Source of the DNA: Myxococcales bacterium
GTDB taxonomy: Bacteria; Myxococcota_A; Polyangia; Polyangiales; Ga0077539
DNA length: 64,000 nucleotides
Direction of reading: 5' to 3'
NCBI GenBank assembly: GCA_016793325.1
Contig: JAEUKI010000052.1
Span: 1 to 64,000 of the forward strand
Within the stretch, counting starts at the first letter, position 1. Each line of letters opens with the position of its first letter. A program made the position numbers and the translations under genes. Positions 23,622-34,744 of this stretch are shown in pieces. Below the pieces are notes generated by a model. The model was given only the letters and a program-made list of their open reading frames with translations. It was not told the origin of the DNA and did not search any database.

Positions 23622-24326
23622 ATGGACACCCGGAGCTACTACGACGAGTTCAGCCGCTGGTACGAGCGCGACCGCGGCCGCGGATATCACCAGATGATCG
23701 ACGACCTCGAGCTGCGCCTCGCGCTGCCTCGCGCCGAGCGAAGACGCGCGCTCGAAGTCGGCTGCGGAACGGGGCTCATCCTCGAGCGCGTCGCGAAGGT
23801 CGCCGAGCTCGCGCAAGGCATCGACCTGTCGCCAGGGATGCTCGAAAAGGCCCGCGAACGCGGCCTCGATGTGCGTGAGGCGAGCGCGACCGAGCTGCCC
23901 TTCGACGACGCGCGCTTCGACCTCGTGTACTCGTTCAAGGTGCTCGCGCACGTTCCCGACATCGCGAAGGCGCTCTCGGAGATGGCGCGCGTGGCCAAGC
24001 CCGGCGGGACATTGCTCGCGGAGTTCTACAACCCGTGGTCGATGCGCTATCTCGCCAAGCGGCTCGGGCCCGCGGGGCAGATCTCGGACAAGACCACGGA
24101 GGCCGCTGTGTACACGCGGTACGACAGCCCCGACGCGATCCGCGCGCTCGTGCCCGTGGGCTGCGAGCTCGTCGCGTTTCACGGCGTGCGAACGGTCACT
24201 CCTGCGGCGGCGGTGTTCAAGGTCCCTGCCGTCGGGGAGCTCTTTCGTCGCGCGGAGTTTCTCGTGCAGTCCACGCCGCTCGCGCAGCTCGCGGGCTTTC
24301 TCGTGGCCGAGATTCGAAAGCGATGA
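23622..24326 (+). CDS. Class I SAM-dependent methyltransferase
   Basis: A 234-residue soluble methyltransferase. Motif I is ALEVGCGTGLILERV (about 44-58), followed by GIDLSPGMLEKARERG and the motif II/III stretch ELPFDDARFDLVYSFKVLAH. This matches the UbiE/BioC-like Methyltransf_11 group. It begins MDTRSYYDEFSRWYERDRGR, a common N-terminal helix in that group. The stop overlaps the start of the sigma-54 regulator gene (ATGA). Substrate unknown; small lipids or quinones are typical for relatives. Confidence 0.88.
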   Translation: MDTRSYYDEFSRWYERDRGRGYHQMIDDLELRLALPRAERRRALEVGCGTGLILERVAKVAELAQGIDLSPGMLEKARERGLDVREASATELPFDDARFDLVYSFKVLAHVPDIAKALSEMARVAKPGGTLLAEFYNPWSMRYLAKRLGPAGQISDKTTEAAVYTRYDSPDAIRALVPVGCELVAFHGVRTVTPAAAVFKVPAVGELFRRAEFLVQSTPLAQLAGFLVAEIRKR

Positions 24327-25756
24327 GCGCCTCGCGCACCGCCGCCCGCGTGTTGGTGGTCGACGACGAGCCATCGCTGCGGCAGCTCGTGCGCGTTTTG
24401 TTGCAGCGCGCCGGTCACGAGGTCGTCGAGGCCGCGGACGTGGGCTCGGCGCGGGACGTGATCGAGAGCTCGCCGGTCGCGTTCGACCTCGTGGTGACCG
24501 ACCTCATCATGCCGGGCGGATCGGGCCTCGACGTCATTCGCGCGGCGCGCAGTCGTTCGCCCGAGACGCAGGTCCTCGTCGTGACCGCGCACGCGACGGT
24601 CGAGACGGCGGTCGAAGCGATGCAGCTCGGCGCGTACGGCTACGTCGAGAAGCCGCTCGACCTCGCGACGGCGCGCGCGCACGTGGACAAGGCGCTCGAG
24701 AAGCGAGCGCTGCTCCGAGACAACGAGCAGCTGAAGGCGCTCTCTCGCACGCCGCGCGTGGGGCTTCCCGGGGACGTCCTGCTCATCGGCAGGAGCGCTG
24801 CGCTCGAAGCGGCGCTCGACCTCGTTCGTCGCGCCGCGAGCTCGAAGGCCAACGTCTTGATTACGGGTGAGAGCGGAACAGGCAAAGAGGTCTTCGCGCG
24901 GGCGCTGCATGCGCTGAGCGACCGAAGCGCCAAGCCGATGCTCGTCGTCAACTGCGGCGCGATCCCTGGAGAGCTGCTCGAGAGCGAGCTGTTCGGGCAC
25001 GAGAAGGGCGCCTTCACGAGCGCGCACGCCAAGCGCGAAGGGCTCTTTCGCGAAGCGAGCGGCGGAACGCTCTTTCTCGACGAGATCGGCGAGCTCCCGC
25101 TCGCGCTGCAAGTGAAGCTGCTGCGCGTGCTGCAAGAGAAGCGCGTGCGCGCCGTGGGCGCGACGCAAGAGGTCGCCGTGGACGTGCGCATCGTGGCGGC
25201 GACCAACCGCGACCTCGAGGGCGAGGTGAAGGCCGGTCGATTTCGACAGGATCTCTTCTACAGGCTGAACGTCCTGCGCGTGTCGCTGCCGTCGCTGCGC
25301 GAGCGAAGCGAAGACATCCTGCTGTTGGCCGAGCATTTTCGCGCGCGGTTCTCGAGCGAGCACGGGCGACAGTTCTTGGCGTTTTCGCCGGACGCCCTCG
25401 CGGCGCTCGTGCGCTATCCGTTTCCCGGCAACGTGCGCGAGCTCGAGAACGCGGTCGAACGCGCGGTCGCCCTCGCCGCGGGCGCGACGATCGAAGCGCG
25501 AGACCTCCCGCCGGAGATCGTCGGCCACATCGCCACCAGCGACGCTGCGGTCGTGTTGCCCGACGACGGAATGAACCTCGAGAAGTACCTCGAGGACGTC
25601 GAGCGAACGCTGCTCACGCAGGCGCTCAGCCGCGCGAACGGAGTGCGCACGAAGGCCGCGGCGCTGCTCGGGTTGTCGTTTCGCTCGTTTCGCTACAGGC
25701 TCGCGAAGATGGGCCTCGCGAAGGACGAAGACGACGTGAAGGGGGGCCTCGAATGA
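24323..25756 (+). CDS. Sigma-54-dependent NtrC-family response regulator
   Basis: A 477-residue activator. The receiver domain (1-125) has acidic Asp14/Asp15, phospho-acceptor Asp60 (LVVTDLIMPG) and Lys110-type KP motif (YVEKPLD), so it should accept phosphate. The AAA+ domain (about 150-385) has Walker A GESGTGKE (about 177-184), the loop GAFTSA (229-234) in place of canonical GAFTGA, and Walker B GGTLFLDEIGEL. A Fis-type HTH lies at the end (ALSRANGVRTKAAALLGLSF). It overlaps the methyltransferase upstream and the pseudopilin downstream by four bases each, like PilR-type regulators near pilin genes. No cognate kinase is next to it. Confidence 0.95.
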   Translation: MSASRTAARVLVVDDEPSLRQLVRVLLQRAGHEVVEAADVGSARDVIESSPVAFDLVVTDLIMPGGSGLDVIRAARSRSPETQVLVVTAHATVETAVEAMQLGAYGYVEKPLDLATARAHVDKALEKRALLRDNEQLKALSRTPRVGLPGDVLLIGRSAALEAALDLVRRAASSKANVLITGESGTGKEVFARALHALSDRSAKPMLVVNCGAIPGELLESELFGHEKGAFTSAHAKREGLFREASGGTLFLDEIGELPLALQVKLLRVLQEKRVRAVGATQEVAVDVRIVAATNRDLEGEVKAGRFRQDLFYRLNVLRVSLPSLRERSEDILLLAEHFRARFSSEHGRQFLAFSPDALAALVRYPFPGNVRELENAVERAVALAAGATIEARDLPPEIVGHIATSDAAVVLPDDGMNLEKYLEDVERTLLTQALSRANGVRTKAAALLGLSFRSFRYRLAKMGLAKDEDDVKGGLE

Positions 25757-26292
25757 AGCGCTGCCGACGGTCGCGCGCAGGGCTCACGATCGTGCAGCTC
25801 TCGATGATCGTGATGGTGTGCGCGCTCTTGATCGGCGCGCTCGTCCCTGGATTTCGCCAGCGCGTTCGACTGAGCCGAACGAACGAAGCCGTCGATCGAT
25901 TGGCTGAGCTGTATCGACGCACGCAGACCTACTGGGCTGGGCAGCAAGTGGGCCCCGTGGCTCCGACGCGCTCGACGCTGCACACGCTCCCGCCGCCCGC
26001 GCCCCTGACGCCCGCGACCATCCCCGCGGGATCGGCGCAACAAGACGCGCCCAACACCTGGTCGTCCTCCCCCACGTGGAACGCGCTCGAGTTTCGCTTC
26101 GAGCAACCGCACTATTTCGCCTATCAGTTCGACTCGAGCGGCGAGGGCGCGACCGCGGCGTTCACCGCGCGCGCGCACGGCGACCTCGACGGCAACGGGC
26201 TGTCGTCGACCTTCGAGCGCGCCGCGCGCGCGGATGGCGCGCTGATCTTGCAATCGCAGAATGGGCTCTGGATCGATCGACCGACGGAGTGA
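25753..26292 (+). CDS. Type IV pilin-like / pseudopilin protein
   Basis: A 179-residue protein with a class III prepilin leader: positively charged MKRCRRSRAG cut after Gly10, then LTIVQLSMIVMVCALLIGAL, the hydrophobic N-terminal helix. Position +5 is Gln instead of the conserved Glu. The C-terminal domain has a Pro-rich loop (TLPPPAPLTPATIP), Trp-rich segments and a DLDGNGLSSTF end, like calcium-binding loops of type II secretion pseudopilins. It is probably a minor pseudopilin for secretion or a pilus. It overlaps the sigma-54 regulator gene by four bases (ATGA). Confidence 0.78.
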   Translation: MKRCRRSRAGLTIVQLSMIVMVCALLIGALVPGFRQRVRLSRTNEAVDRLAELYRRTQTYWAGQQVGPVAPTRSTLHTLPPPAPLTPATIPAGSAQQDAPNTWSSSPTWNALEFRFEQPHYFAYQFDSSGEGATAAFTARAHGDLDGNGLSSTFERAARADGALILQSQNGLWIDRPTE

Positions 26293-26365
26293 TCCATCGC
26301 TCGCGTCGGATCGGTCTTGACTTCGAGCTCGCGGGCGGTCTTCACATTTCATCGAAGGTCCGATC

Positions 26366-27229
26366 GTGCCGTCGGAGAGCACACCCACCGAAATCGACCC
26401 GCAGCTGCGCGACGATCGCGTGACGAAGCTCCTCGCGTTCGCGGCGATCGTGGTGCTCGCTCCAGTGGTGCTCCACTCGCGCTTCTCGGCGCGAACGCAC
26501 GTCACCGTGCGCAGGCGTCCGGTCGACGAGGCGACGATCCCGAGCGCGATCGCGGCGCGAGCGTTGGCGCTAGGCCACCGAGAGTGGGCCGCGGACCTGC
26601 TGTTTACCGCGGCGCTCTCGTACTTCGGCGAGTCGCTCTCGACGCGTTCGCAGCTGCGTTTTCTGCAGTCGTACGCGCGCACCACGCAAGAGATCGACCC
26701 GTATTTTCGAAGGACGTATTTGTGGGGCGCGACGGTGAGCATCTACACGCACCGCCGCATCACGAGGCAGTCGGTCGAGGCCTCGTGTGATCACTTGCAG
26801 CGCGGGCTCGATGTGTTTCGCGATGACCCCGAGATGCTCTACGCGCTGGGCTTCAACCTCGTGTACGAGCTCGCGCCGCTGCTCCCCGAGGGGGAAGAGC
26901 GACGCGCGGCCAAGAGACGCGGAGCGTACTTTCTTCAGCGCGCAGCAGCGGGAGGGCAGGGGCCGGGCTGGCTCGCGCTCACGGCGGCGCGCATGCTCGA
27001 AGAGAGCGGCGGCGACGCGAGCGCGATCGAGCTCCTTCGCGACACGCTCGTGCGCACGGAAGACCCAGCGCTTCGCGCGCGCATCGAGCGGCGCATCCGC
27101 GACCTCGGCGGCGACGCGGACCCCGGGCTCGCGCAGATCCGCGCGATCGAAGAAGAGCGTCGTCGCGCGTTTCCGTACGTGTCGCCAGCGCTCTATGTGT
27201 TTGTTGGCCCCCCGGTTCGCGCGCCGTGA
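26366..27229 (+). CDS. Membrane-anchored TPR-like protein
   Basis: A 287-residue protein with one transmembrane helix near 22-40 (LLAFAAIVVLAPVVLHSRF) and a large extracytoplasmic helical part. Repeated pairs of helices (HREWAADLLFTAALSYFGES, RGLDVFRDDPEMLYALGFNL, RMLEESGGDASAIELLRDTL) suggest degenerate TPRs. The GTG start at 26366 is supported by GAAGG eight bases upstream. It follows the pseudopilin by 73 bp and may act with it at the envelope. No specific family recognised. Confidence 0.75.
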   Translation: MPSESTPTEIDPQLRDDRVTKLLAFAAIVVLAPVVLHSRFSARTHVTVRRRPVDEATIPSAIAARALALGHREWAADLLFTAALSYFGESLSTRSQLRFLQSYARTTQEIDPYFRRTYLWGATVSIYTHRRITRQSVEASCDHLQRGLDVFRDDPEMLYALGFNLVYELAPLLPEGEERRAAKRRGAYFLQRAAAGGQGPGWLALTAARMLEESGGDASAIELLRDTLVRTEDPALRARIERRIRDLGGDADPGLAQIRAIEEERRRAFPYVSPALYVFVGPPVRAP

Positions 27230-27238
27230 CGCGATCGC

Positions 27239-30022
<2,784 letters not shown>

Positions 30023-30390
30023 CGCTGAGCGCTCCTCCGTCTACGTGGGGTTGAATGCGTGACACACGGCCGCGCGGCGTCGGTCCGAAGGTCGGCTCGA
30101 CGGGGTCGCGGCAAATTCGAGTAAGTAGGTTTGGCCACCGATGTGCTGAGTGTGCAAGAATTTTTTACCGTCCGCTGCCGCAGTCCGTCAATGAAACGGC
30201 CGCGGGCTTCGAGCTATCGATTCCGCTGTGGACGGACGAGCCAGCCCAAAGGGTGTGAGTCGTCCTTCGATTCTCCGTGGGCGTCGGCTCTTGGGTCCTC
30301 GTCGAGCAAAGAGCGGCGGGGGCGAAACGGTTTTCCCCAACGGCGCGGCCGGTGTAGTAATCACGCCCGCTACACGGAGAGTTTGGAGAG
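30023..30390. promoter_or_regulatory. Divergent promoter region, PEGA kinase / HEAT operon
   Basis: 368 bp lie between divergent genes and should hold promoters for both. No gene is evident. A 6-bp perfect inverted repeat with 12-base spacer (GTGTAG at 30352-30357, CTACAC at 30370-30375) lies 15-38 bp before the HEAT-gene start and could be an operator or leader hairpin. A short AT-rich patch (AAGAATTTTTTA near 30158-30169) could be part of a promoter. Confidence 0.45.
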
Positions 30391-31296
30391 ATGCGTCGCA
30401 CCACAGTGATCGCCGCGGCGTCTGCCGTTCTTCTGGCCGCAACCGCGGCCAACGCGCAGCGCCGTCCCCCTGGTCGAACGCCGCCCGCACAAGGGGCGCA
30501 AAATGCACAAGCGCAGGACATGTCGCTGCGCGAGGCGCGCGAGGCGATTCAATCGAGCGACGTCGAGCGCATCGTCGACGGGCTCGAGGCGATCGTGACG
30601 TACCCGTCGGCCGAAGTCGTGCAACTCGTCGTCGAGCTCATTCGCCGAGGAAACAGCGATCGCGTCACGGACACGGCCATCGAGACCCTCGGCCAGCTCG
30701 CGCGGCCCGAGGCGATCGACGAGCTCTCCACGCTGCTCCGCCACCGACGCGTCGCTGCCCGCGCGGAAGCGGTCGAGTCGCTAGCGAAAATCCAGGACCC
30801 TCGCGTTCGTGGGCTCATCGAGAGCGCCCTCCACGACTCGGCGCCCGAGGTCCGCGCCGCCGCCGCTGTCGCGCTCGGCACCATCGGCAACCGCCAGTCG
30901 GTCACGCTCTTGTTTCGCGCGTTCGAGCGCGGCGTTCCCGAGGCCGCGGCGGCGATCGGCCGCATCGGAAGCGCGGACGACGCGGTGAGCGGCGACGCGG
31001 CGCACGACAGCGAGGACCCCCGCCGCACCTCGCGCAGGCAGACGCTCTCGATGTGGATCACGCACGCGTCGATCAGCGTGCTCCTCTCGGGGTTCGAGCA
31101 GTTTCTCAATCGCAGAGACGTCCCGTCGGCCGTGAAGATCAAGATCATCGAGCGGCTCGAGCAGCGCGCGGCCTCGGCTGCGGTCCGTGATTTCTTGCAG
31201 CGCTGGGTCAACGCGCGACCCGCGAGCGCCCGCAATGCGCCTGAAGTCACGCGCGCCAACCTCGCGATTCGACAGATCCAAGGAGGCTCGCGATGA
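30391..31296 (+). CDS. Secreted HEAT-repeat protein
   Basis: A 301-residue protein with a type I signal peptide (MRRTTVIAAASAVLLAATAA, probably cut after NA in AANA). The mature part is a run of HEAT/PBS-lyase-like repeats (DTAIETLGQLARPEAIDELS, AEAVESLAKIQDPRVRGLIE, AAAAVALGTIGNRQSVTLLF), forming a solenoid. An acidic loop (GDAAHDSEDPRR) interrupts the repeats. Such proteins are scaffolds rather than enzymes. Its stop overlaps the start of the PQQ-propeller lipoprotein gene, so the two are coupled and probably act together in the periplasm. Confidence 0.82.
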   Translation: MRRTTVIAAASAVLLAATAANAQRRPPGRTPPAQGAQNAQAQDMSLREAREAIQSSDVERIVDGLEAIVTYPSAEVVQLVVELIRRGNSDRVTDTAIETLGQLARPEAIDELSTLLRHRRVAARAEAVESLAKIQDPRVRGLIESALHDSAPEVRAAAAVALGTIGNRQSVTLLFRAFERGVPEAAAAIGRIGSADDAVSGDAAHDSEDPRRTSRRQTLSMWITHASISVLLSGFEQFLNRRDVPSAVKIKIIERLEQRAASAAVRDFLQRWVNARPASARNAPEVTRANLAIRQIQGGSR

Positions 31297-34283
31297 TCCG
31301 CGCGTCTGTGCTCTCTCGCGGGTTGCTCGTCGCGCTCGCGGCCACGTCTGCCACCGCGTGCATGCCCGCGATCCGTAGGATGAACGCGTTCTCGTCGCGC
31401 TTCGAGGACAACCAGCGCGAGCCCATCGAGCGCATCTACGCGCAGCTCCCCGCGCGCGACGCCGAAGCGGCGACCAACGCGCTCAACACGCCGGTGATCG
31501 TCGCTGTGCGCCAGGGCACGCCCCGCGCGGTCGTCGCGATCGACGCGCAAGCGGGACGCACGGTGTGGACCCGCGAGCTCGACGCGCAGAGCGCGCCCGA
31601 AGTGCTCGGAGACGTCGTGTTGGTCTCGACCGGAGCGCGCGTGGTCGCCCTCGACCTCCGCTCGGGCGAGCGAAAGTGGGACGTGGACCTTCGCGCGATG
31701 CCGTTTCAGGGCGCCGCGCGCGAAGGCGACTCGATCGTGATCGTGGCCTCCTCTGGCGCCAACGGCGGCGCGCGCGTGGGCCGCGTCGTCACTGTGGACG
31801 CGCGTTCGGGGCGCGAGCGCTGGTCGCATCAAGTGGTCGGGATCCTCGGTCGTCCGGCGGCCGCGACAGGCAAGGCGTTCGTCCCGTGGGATCGACAGTC
31901 GCTCGCGGTGCTCGACTTGAATACCGGTGTCGAGTCCGCTCGCGTCCGCGCGACGGACGACGTGCTCGGCTGGGTGTTCTCGGCGCCGCAGGGGCTCTAC
32001 TACGGCTCGCGCGGCGCGTACCGATGGACGCCTCGCAGCGCCTCGGGGACGCGCGCGCAGAGCGCCTTTTTGGCGAACCCGATCGAGGGCATCCCCGGTG
32101 ATCCTCCGCTGTTTCGCGACGCGTTCGCGGGCACCACGGGAGCGCGCACGGCGCGAGACAAGATTCGCTTCGCGTTCGCGCCGCGCGCGGCGCAGGGCGA
32201 CGCGATCGCGGTCGCGCACGACACGCTCTTCCTCGTCTACTACCGCTTCGTGATCGCGTTCGACGCGCAGACGGGCGCGGTTCGTTGGGCGCGCTCGATC
32301 GGGCCAGACGAGAGCGACGCTCGCGCGGGACAGAGCGAATCCGCGCTCGAAGCCGCGCGCCGCGCGCAGGCGTCGATGAGCCAGTACGACATCGAGTCGG
32401 TGACGGTCACCTCGACCTCTGTCGTCGTCGTTTCGGGCAATGGAAAGCTCCGCGCCCTCGATCCCCGCACGGGCGCTGTGCAAGGGCAGCTCGACCTCGG
32501 CGCCAACATCGGCGCGATCGCCACGGACCTCGGGGGCTTTCGACCGCCTTCGACCGGCGCGATGCCCGCGCCCGAAGGCACGCCCCGCGAGCAGCTCGTC
32601 ACGCTCATCCGCGACCCGGACAATCGACTCGTTCCTGTCCGAGCGTTTCTCGTTCGCATGCTCGCGCGCGACCAAGCGCCGGAGGTCACGGGCGACCTGC
32701 TGGATCTGTATCGAGCGCGCGCGATTCCGACGACGCTGCGGCAAGAGATCGCGCAGGCGCTGCGACAGCGCGAGACCGGCGAGCGCTTCTTGCTCGAGGC
32801 GATCGACGGCGAAGAAGACCACTTCAACTACCTCGAGAATCGTCAGGCGCCGCCGCTCGACGTGATCGCTCCGACGCTCGCGTCGATGGGCGCGCGCGAG
32901 GCTGTGCCGCTCTTGCTGCAGCACTTGTTCGACCACGAGACGCCCGCGGCGTGGCTGCCGACGATCATCGAGGCGATCGTCTCGCTCGAGGACGCCAACG
33001 CGGTCGCGCAGCTGCAGTCGTTTGTGCAGCGATATCGCTCGGACTCTGCGTTTGCAGGGGAGCGCGCGGCGCCGTTGCAGGCCGCCGTGCAGGGCATCTT
33101 CAAGCTCGGCGACGCGGCGGCGCGGCAGTGGCTCACGCAGCTCCGCGGTGATCAGGCGGCGCATCGCGAGGTGCGCGACGCTGTCACGCGCGCGTTCGAA
33201 GACGAGGCGCGCGGGACGCAGGGGCGCAGCGAGCAAGAGCGCATCGCGCAGGCGCGCGAGCAGCTCCAGGGCCGCGTGAACGCGCTTCGCGCCGCGGTCG
33301 CGGCGTACCCAGCGACGCTCTCGCAAGAGCAGTTCGACGACGAGTGGAACAACCACCTCGACGACCTCCGCGGTTGTGCGCAGGCGGTGCTCACGCGTCG
33401 GCCCGACCTCAACGAGATCCGCATCACGGTGACGGTGCGCTCGGAGCCGAACTCCGAGCTCTTCGCCACGACTCCGCCCGCTGCGCGACTCGCGAACAAC
33501 GCGCCGATCGAGCAGCGGCTCGCGGCGATTCAGCAGCAGGTGGATTGGGTCGAGCAGCAGATCAATCGGCTCGAAGCGTTCGAGTCGGTCGTGCGATCGA
33601 CCGCGTATTCGCCGCAGGATGCTGCGATGCAGCGCTGCATGGAGGCGATCGTTCGCCCCATGAAGTTCCCGGGCTTCGGCCGCACGATCGCGACGAGGCA
33701 GTTCGTCCAGCGCATCTCGACGGTGCGCTCGGCGAGCCGCAACACGACGACGCCCGGCTTCGGAACGCCGCGCGGAACGAACGCGCTCGTCCCCTGGTAT
33801 CTCGTGTCGAGCCCCTCGCTCGACAGCTCGGGTCGTCTCGTCGAAGCCGCGCCCGCCACGCAGACGAACACCGGCTCGACGGGCACTGGCACGGGCACCA
33901 CCGGCACTACGGGCGGGCCGCCGCAGCTCAACGGCGGCGGAACTGGCACCGGTGGTCCTCCGCAGTTGAACGGCGGAGCCGGCACGGGCGGGCCTCCGCA
34001 GCTCAATGGCGGCGGCTCGTCGGGTGGTCCTCCGACGCCTCCCGGAAGTGGAAGCGGCGCTCCTCCCACGCTCCCTGGCGGCGGCGGTCCTCCGTCGTTG
34101 CCGGGCGCTGGTGGGCCTCCCACGGCCCCTGGCGCTGGTTCGAACAACAACAACCGTCCTCCGACGCCTCCGGGCAACGGCGGACCCCCGACGCCACCAG
34201 GAACCCCTCCTGCTGGCCCCCCGACGCCTCCGGGCACTCCTCCCACCGCGCCGGGCAACGCTCGGCCTTGGTGGGAGCAGTGA
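31293..34283 (+). CDS. PQQ-propeller / HEAT lipoprotein with Pro-Gly tail
   Basis: A 996-residue lipoprotein (lipobox ATSATAC, Cys23). Residues about 60-420 form PQQ-like beta-propeller blades (AVVAIDAQAGRTVWTRELDA, RVVALDLRSGERKWDVDLRA, KLRALDPRTGAVQGQLDLGA), resembling BamB rather than a dehydrogenase; no PQQ-binding active site is evident. Residues about 430-650 look like helical repeats. Coiled, Gln-rich helices follow (QQVDWVEQQINRL), then about 110 residues of Pro/Gly-rich repeat. The start is preceded by AAGGAGG and overlaps the HEAT gene by four bases. A BamB-like scaffolding role is conceivable but unproven. Confidence 0.8.
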   Translation: MIRASVLSRGLLVALAATSATACMPAIRRMNAFSSRFEDNQREPIERIYAQLPARDAEAATNALNTPVIVAVRQGTPRAVVAIDAQAGRTVWTRELDAQSAPEVLGDVVLVSTGARVVALDLRSGERKWDVDLRAMPFQGAAREGDSIVIVASSGANGGARVGRVVTVDARSGRERWSHQVVGILGRPAAATGKAFVPWDRQSLAVLDLNTGVESARVRATDDVLGWVFSAPQGLYYGSRGAYRWTPRSASGTRAQSAFLANPIEGIPGDPPLFRDAFAGTTGARTARDKIRFAFAPRAAQGDAIAVAHDTLFLVYYRFVIAFDAQTGAVRWARSIGPDESDARAGQSESALEAARRAQASMSQYDIESVTVTSTSVVVVSGNGKLRALDPRTGAVQGQLDLGANIGAIATDLGGFRPPSTGAMPAPEGTPREQLVTLIRDPDNRLVPVRAFLVRMLARDQAPEVTGDLLDLYRARAIPTTLRQEIAQALRQRETGERFLLEAIDGEEDHFNYLENRQAPPLDVIAPTLASMGAREAVPLLLQHLFDHETPAAWLPTIIEAIVSLEDANAVAQLQSFVQRYRSDSAFAGERAAPLQAAVQGIFKLGDAAARQWLTQLRGDQAAHREVRDAVTRAFEDEARGTQGRSEQERIAQAREQLQGRVNALRAAVAAYPATLSQEQFDDEWNNHLDDLRGCAQAVLTRRPDLNEIRITVTVRSEPNSELFATTPPAARLANNAPIEQRLAAIQQQVDWVEQQINRLEAFESVVRSTAYSPQDAAMQRCMEAIVRPMKFPGFGRTIATRQFVQRISTVRSASRNTTTPGFGTPRGTNALVPWYLVSSPSLDSSGRLVEAAPATQTNTGSTGTGTGTTGTTGGPPQLNGGGTGTGGPPQLNGGAGTGGPPQLNGGGSSGGPPTPPGSGSGAPPTLPGGGGPPSLPGAGGPPTAPGAGSNNNNRPPTPPGNGGPPTPPGTPPAGPPTPPGTPPTAPGNARPWWEQ
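33930..34262 (+). repeat. Pro/Gly-rich coding repeats (GGPPQLNGG, GPPTPPG)
   Basis: In-frame degenerate repeats encode GGPPQLNGGG units at first, then PPTPPG-type units, at the C-terminus of the PQQ/HEAT lipoprotein. They predict a flexible, extended tail, perhaps crossing the cell wall or surface layer. Confidence 0.75.
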
Positions 34284-34401
34284 GGCAAACACAAACCGTG
34301 ATCTCGCGAAACGAAGTTGCCCCCGCTCCGGGCTCGGCGGTAAGACCGCAGGCTCCGGCGCAGAGGGCGCACAAGCCTGAATGCGCACGAAGGAGTGCCC
34401 C

Positions 34402-34656
34402 GTGAAAGAGCTGGTTCGGTACCTGTTGGACAACCTCTTCGTCGATTTTCAGGGCACCGTCGACATCGATCATGTCCGAGAGTTTCTGCGAAAGGACGAC
34501 AGCCGCGAGGCTCGCGTTCTGCTCGCGAAGCTCAACCAAGAGGGTGACATCTCGGACATGCTCGAGACCCTGTCGGACACCCTGAAGACCGCGTTGAACA
34601 AGGGGATCAACGACGCAGTGCTCAAGGAGCACCTGCAAATGTACTCGGAGTCGTGA
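34402..34656 (+). CDS. Small conserved-looking helical protein
   Basis: An 84-residue soluble protein of unknown function. It is almost wholly helical and charged: KELVRYLLDNLFVDF, DHVREFLRKDDSREARVLLA, DMLETLSDTLKTALNKGIN. The GTG start at 34402 is favoured over ATG 34381 because AAGGAG lies at the ideal distance before the GTG and inside the longer frame. No signal peptide or cysteine is present. Confidence 0.75.
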   Translation: MKELVRYLLDNLFVDFQGTVDIDHVREFLRKDDSREARVLLAKLNQEGDISDMLETLSDTLKTALNKGINDAVLKEHLQMYSES

Positions 34657-34744
34657 CCGCGCCGCGCGCTGCGCTTCGAGGGGCGCTATCGACGGCGAAC
34701 GTTCGTGCTCGGAGCGGGCGCGACCGACGTTTCGCAAAGGGACG

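Noticed and set aside
31293..34283. PQQ-dependent alcohol dehydrogenase
   Set aside because: Blade repeats are present but no calcium or PQQ ligand pattern or cytochrome domain; BamB-like lipoprotein fits better.
30549..34433. Minus-strand 1294-codon open frame
   Set aside because: Low-complexity Arg-rich antisense shadow of the HEAT and PQQ lipoprotein genes; no domain or signal seen.
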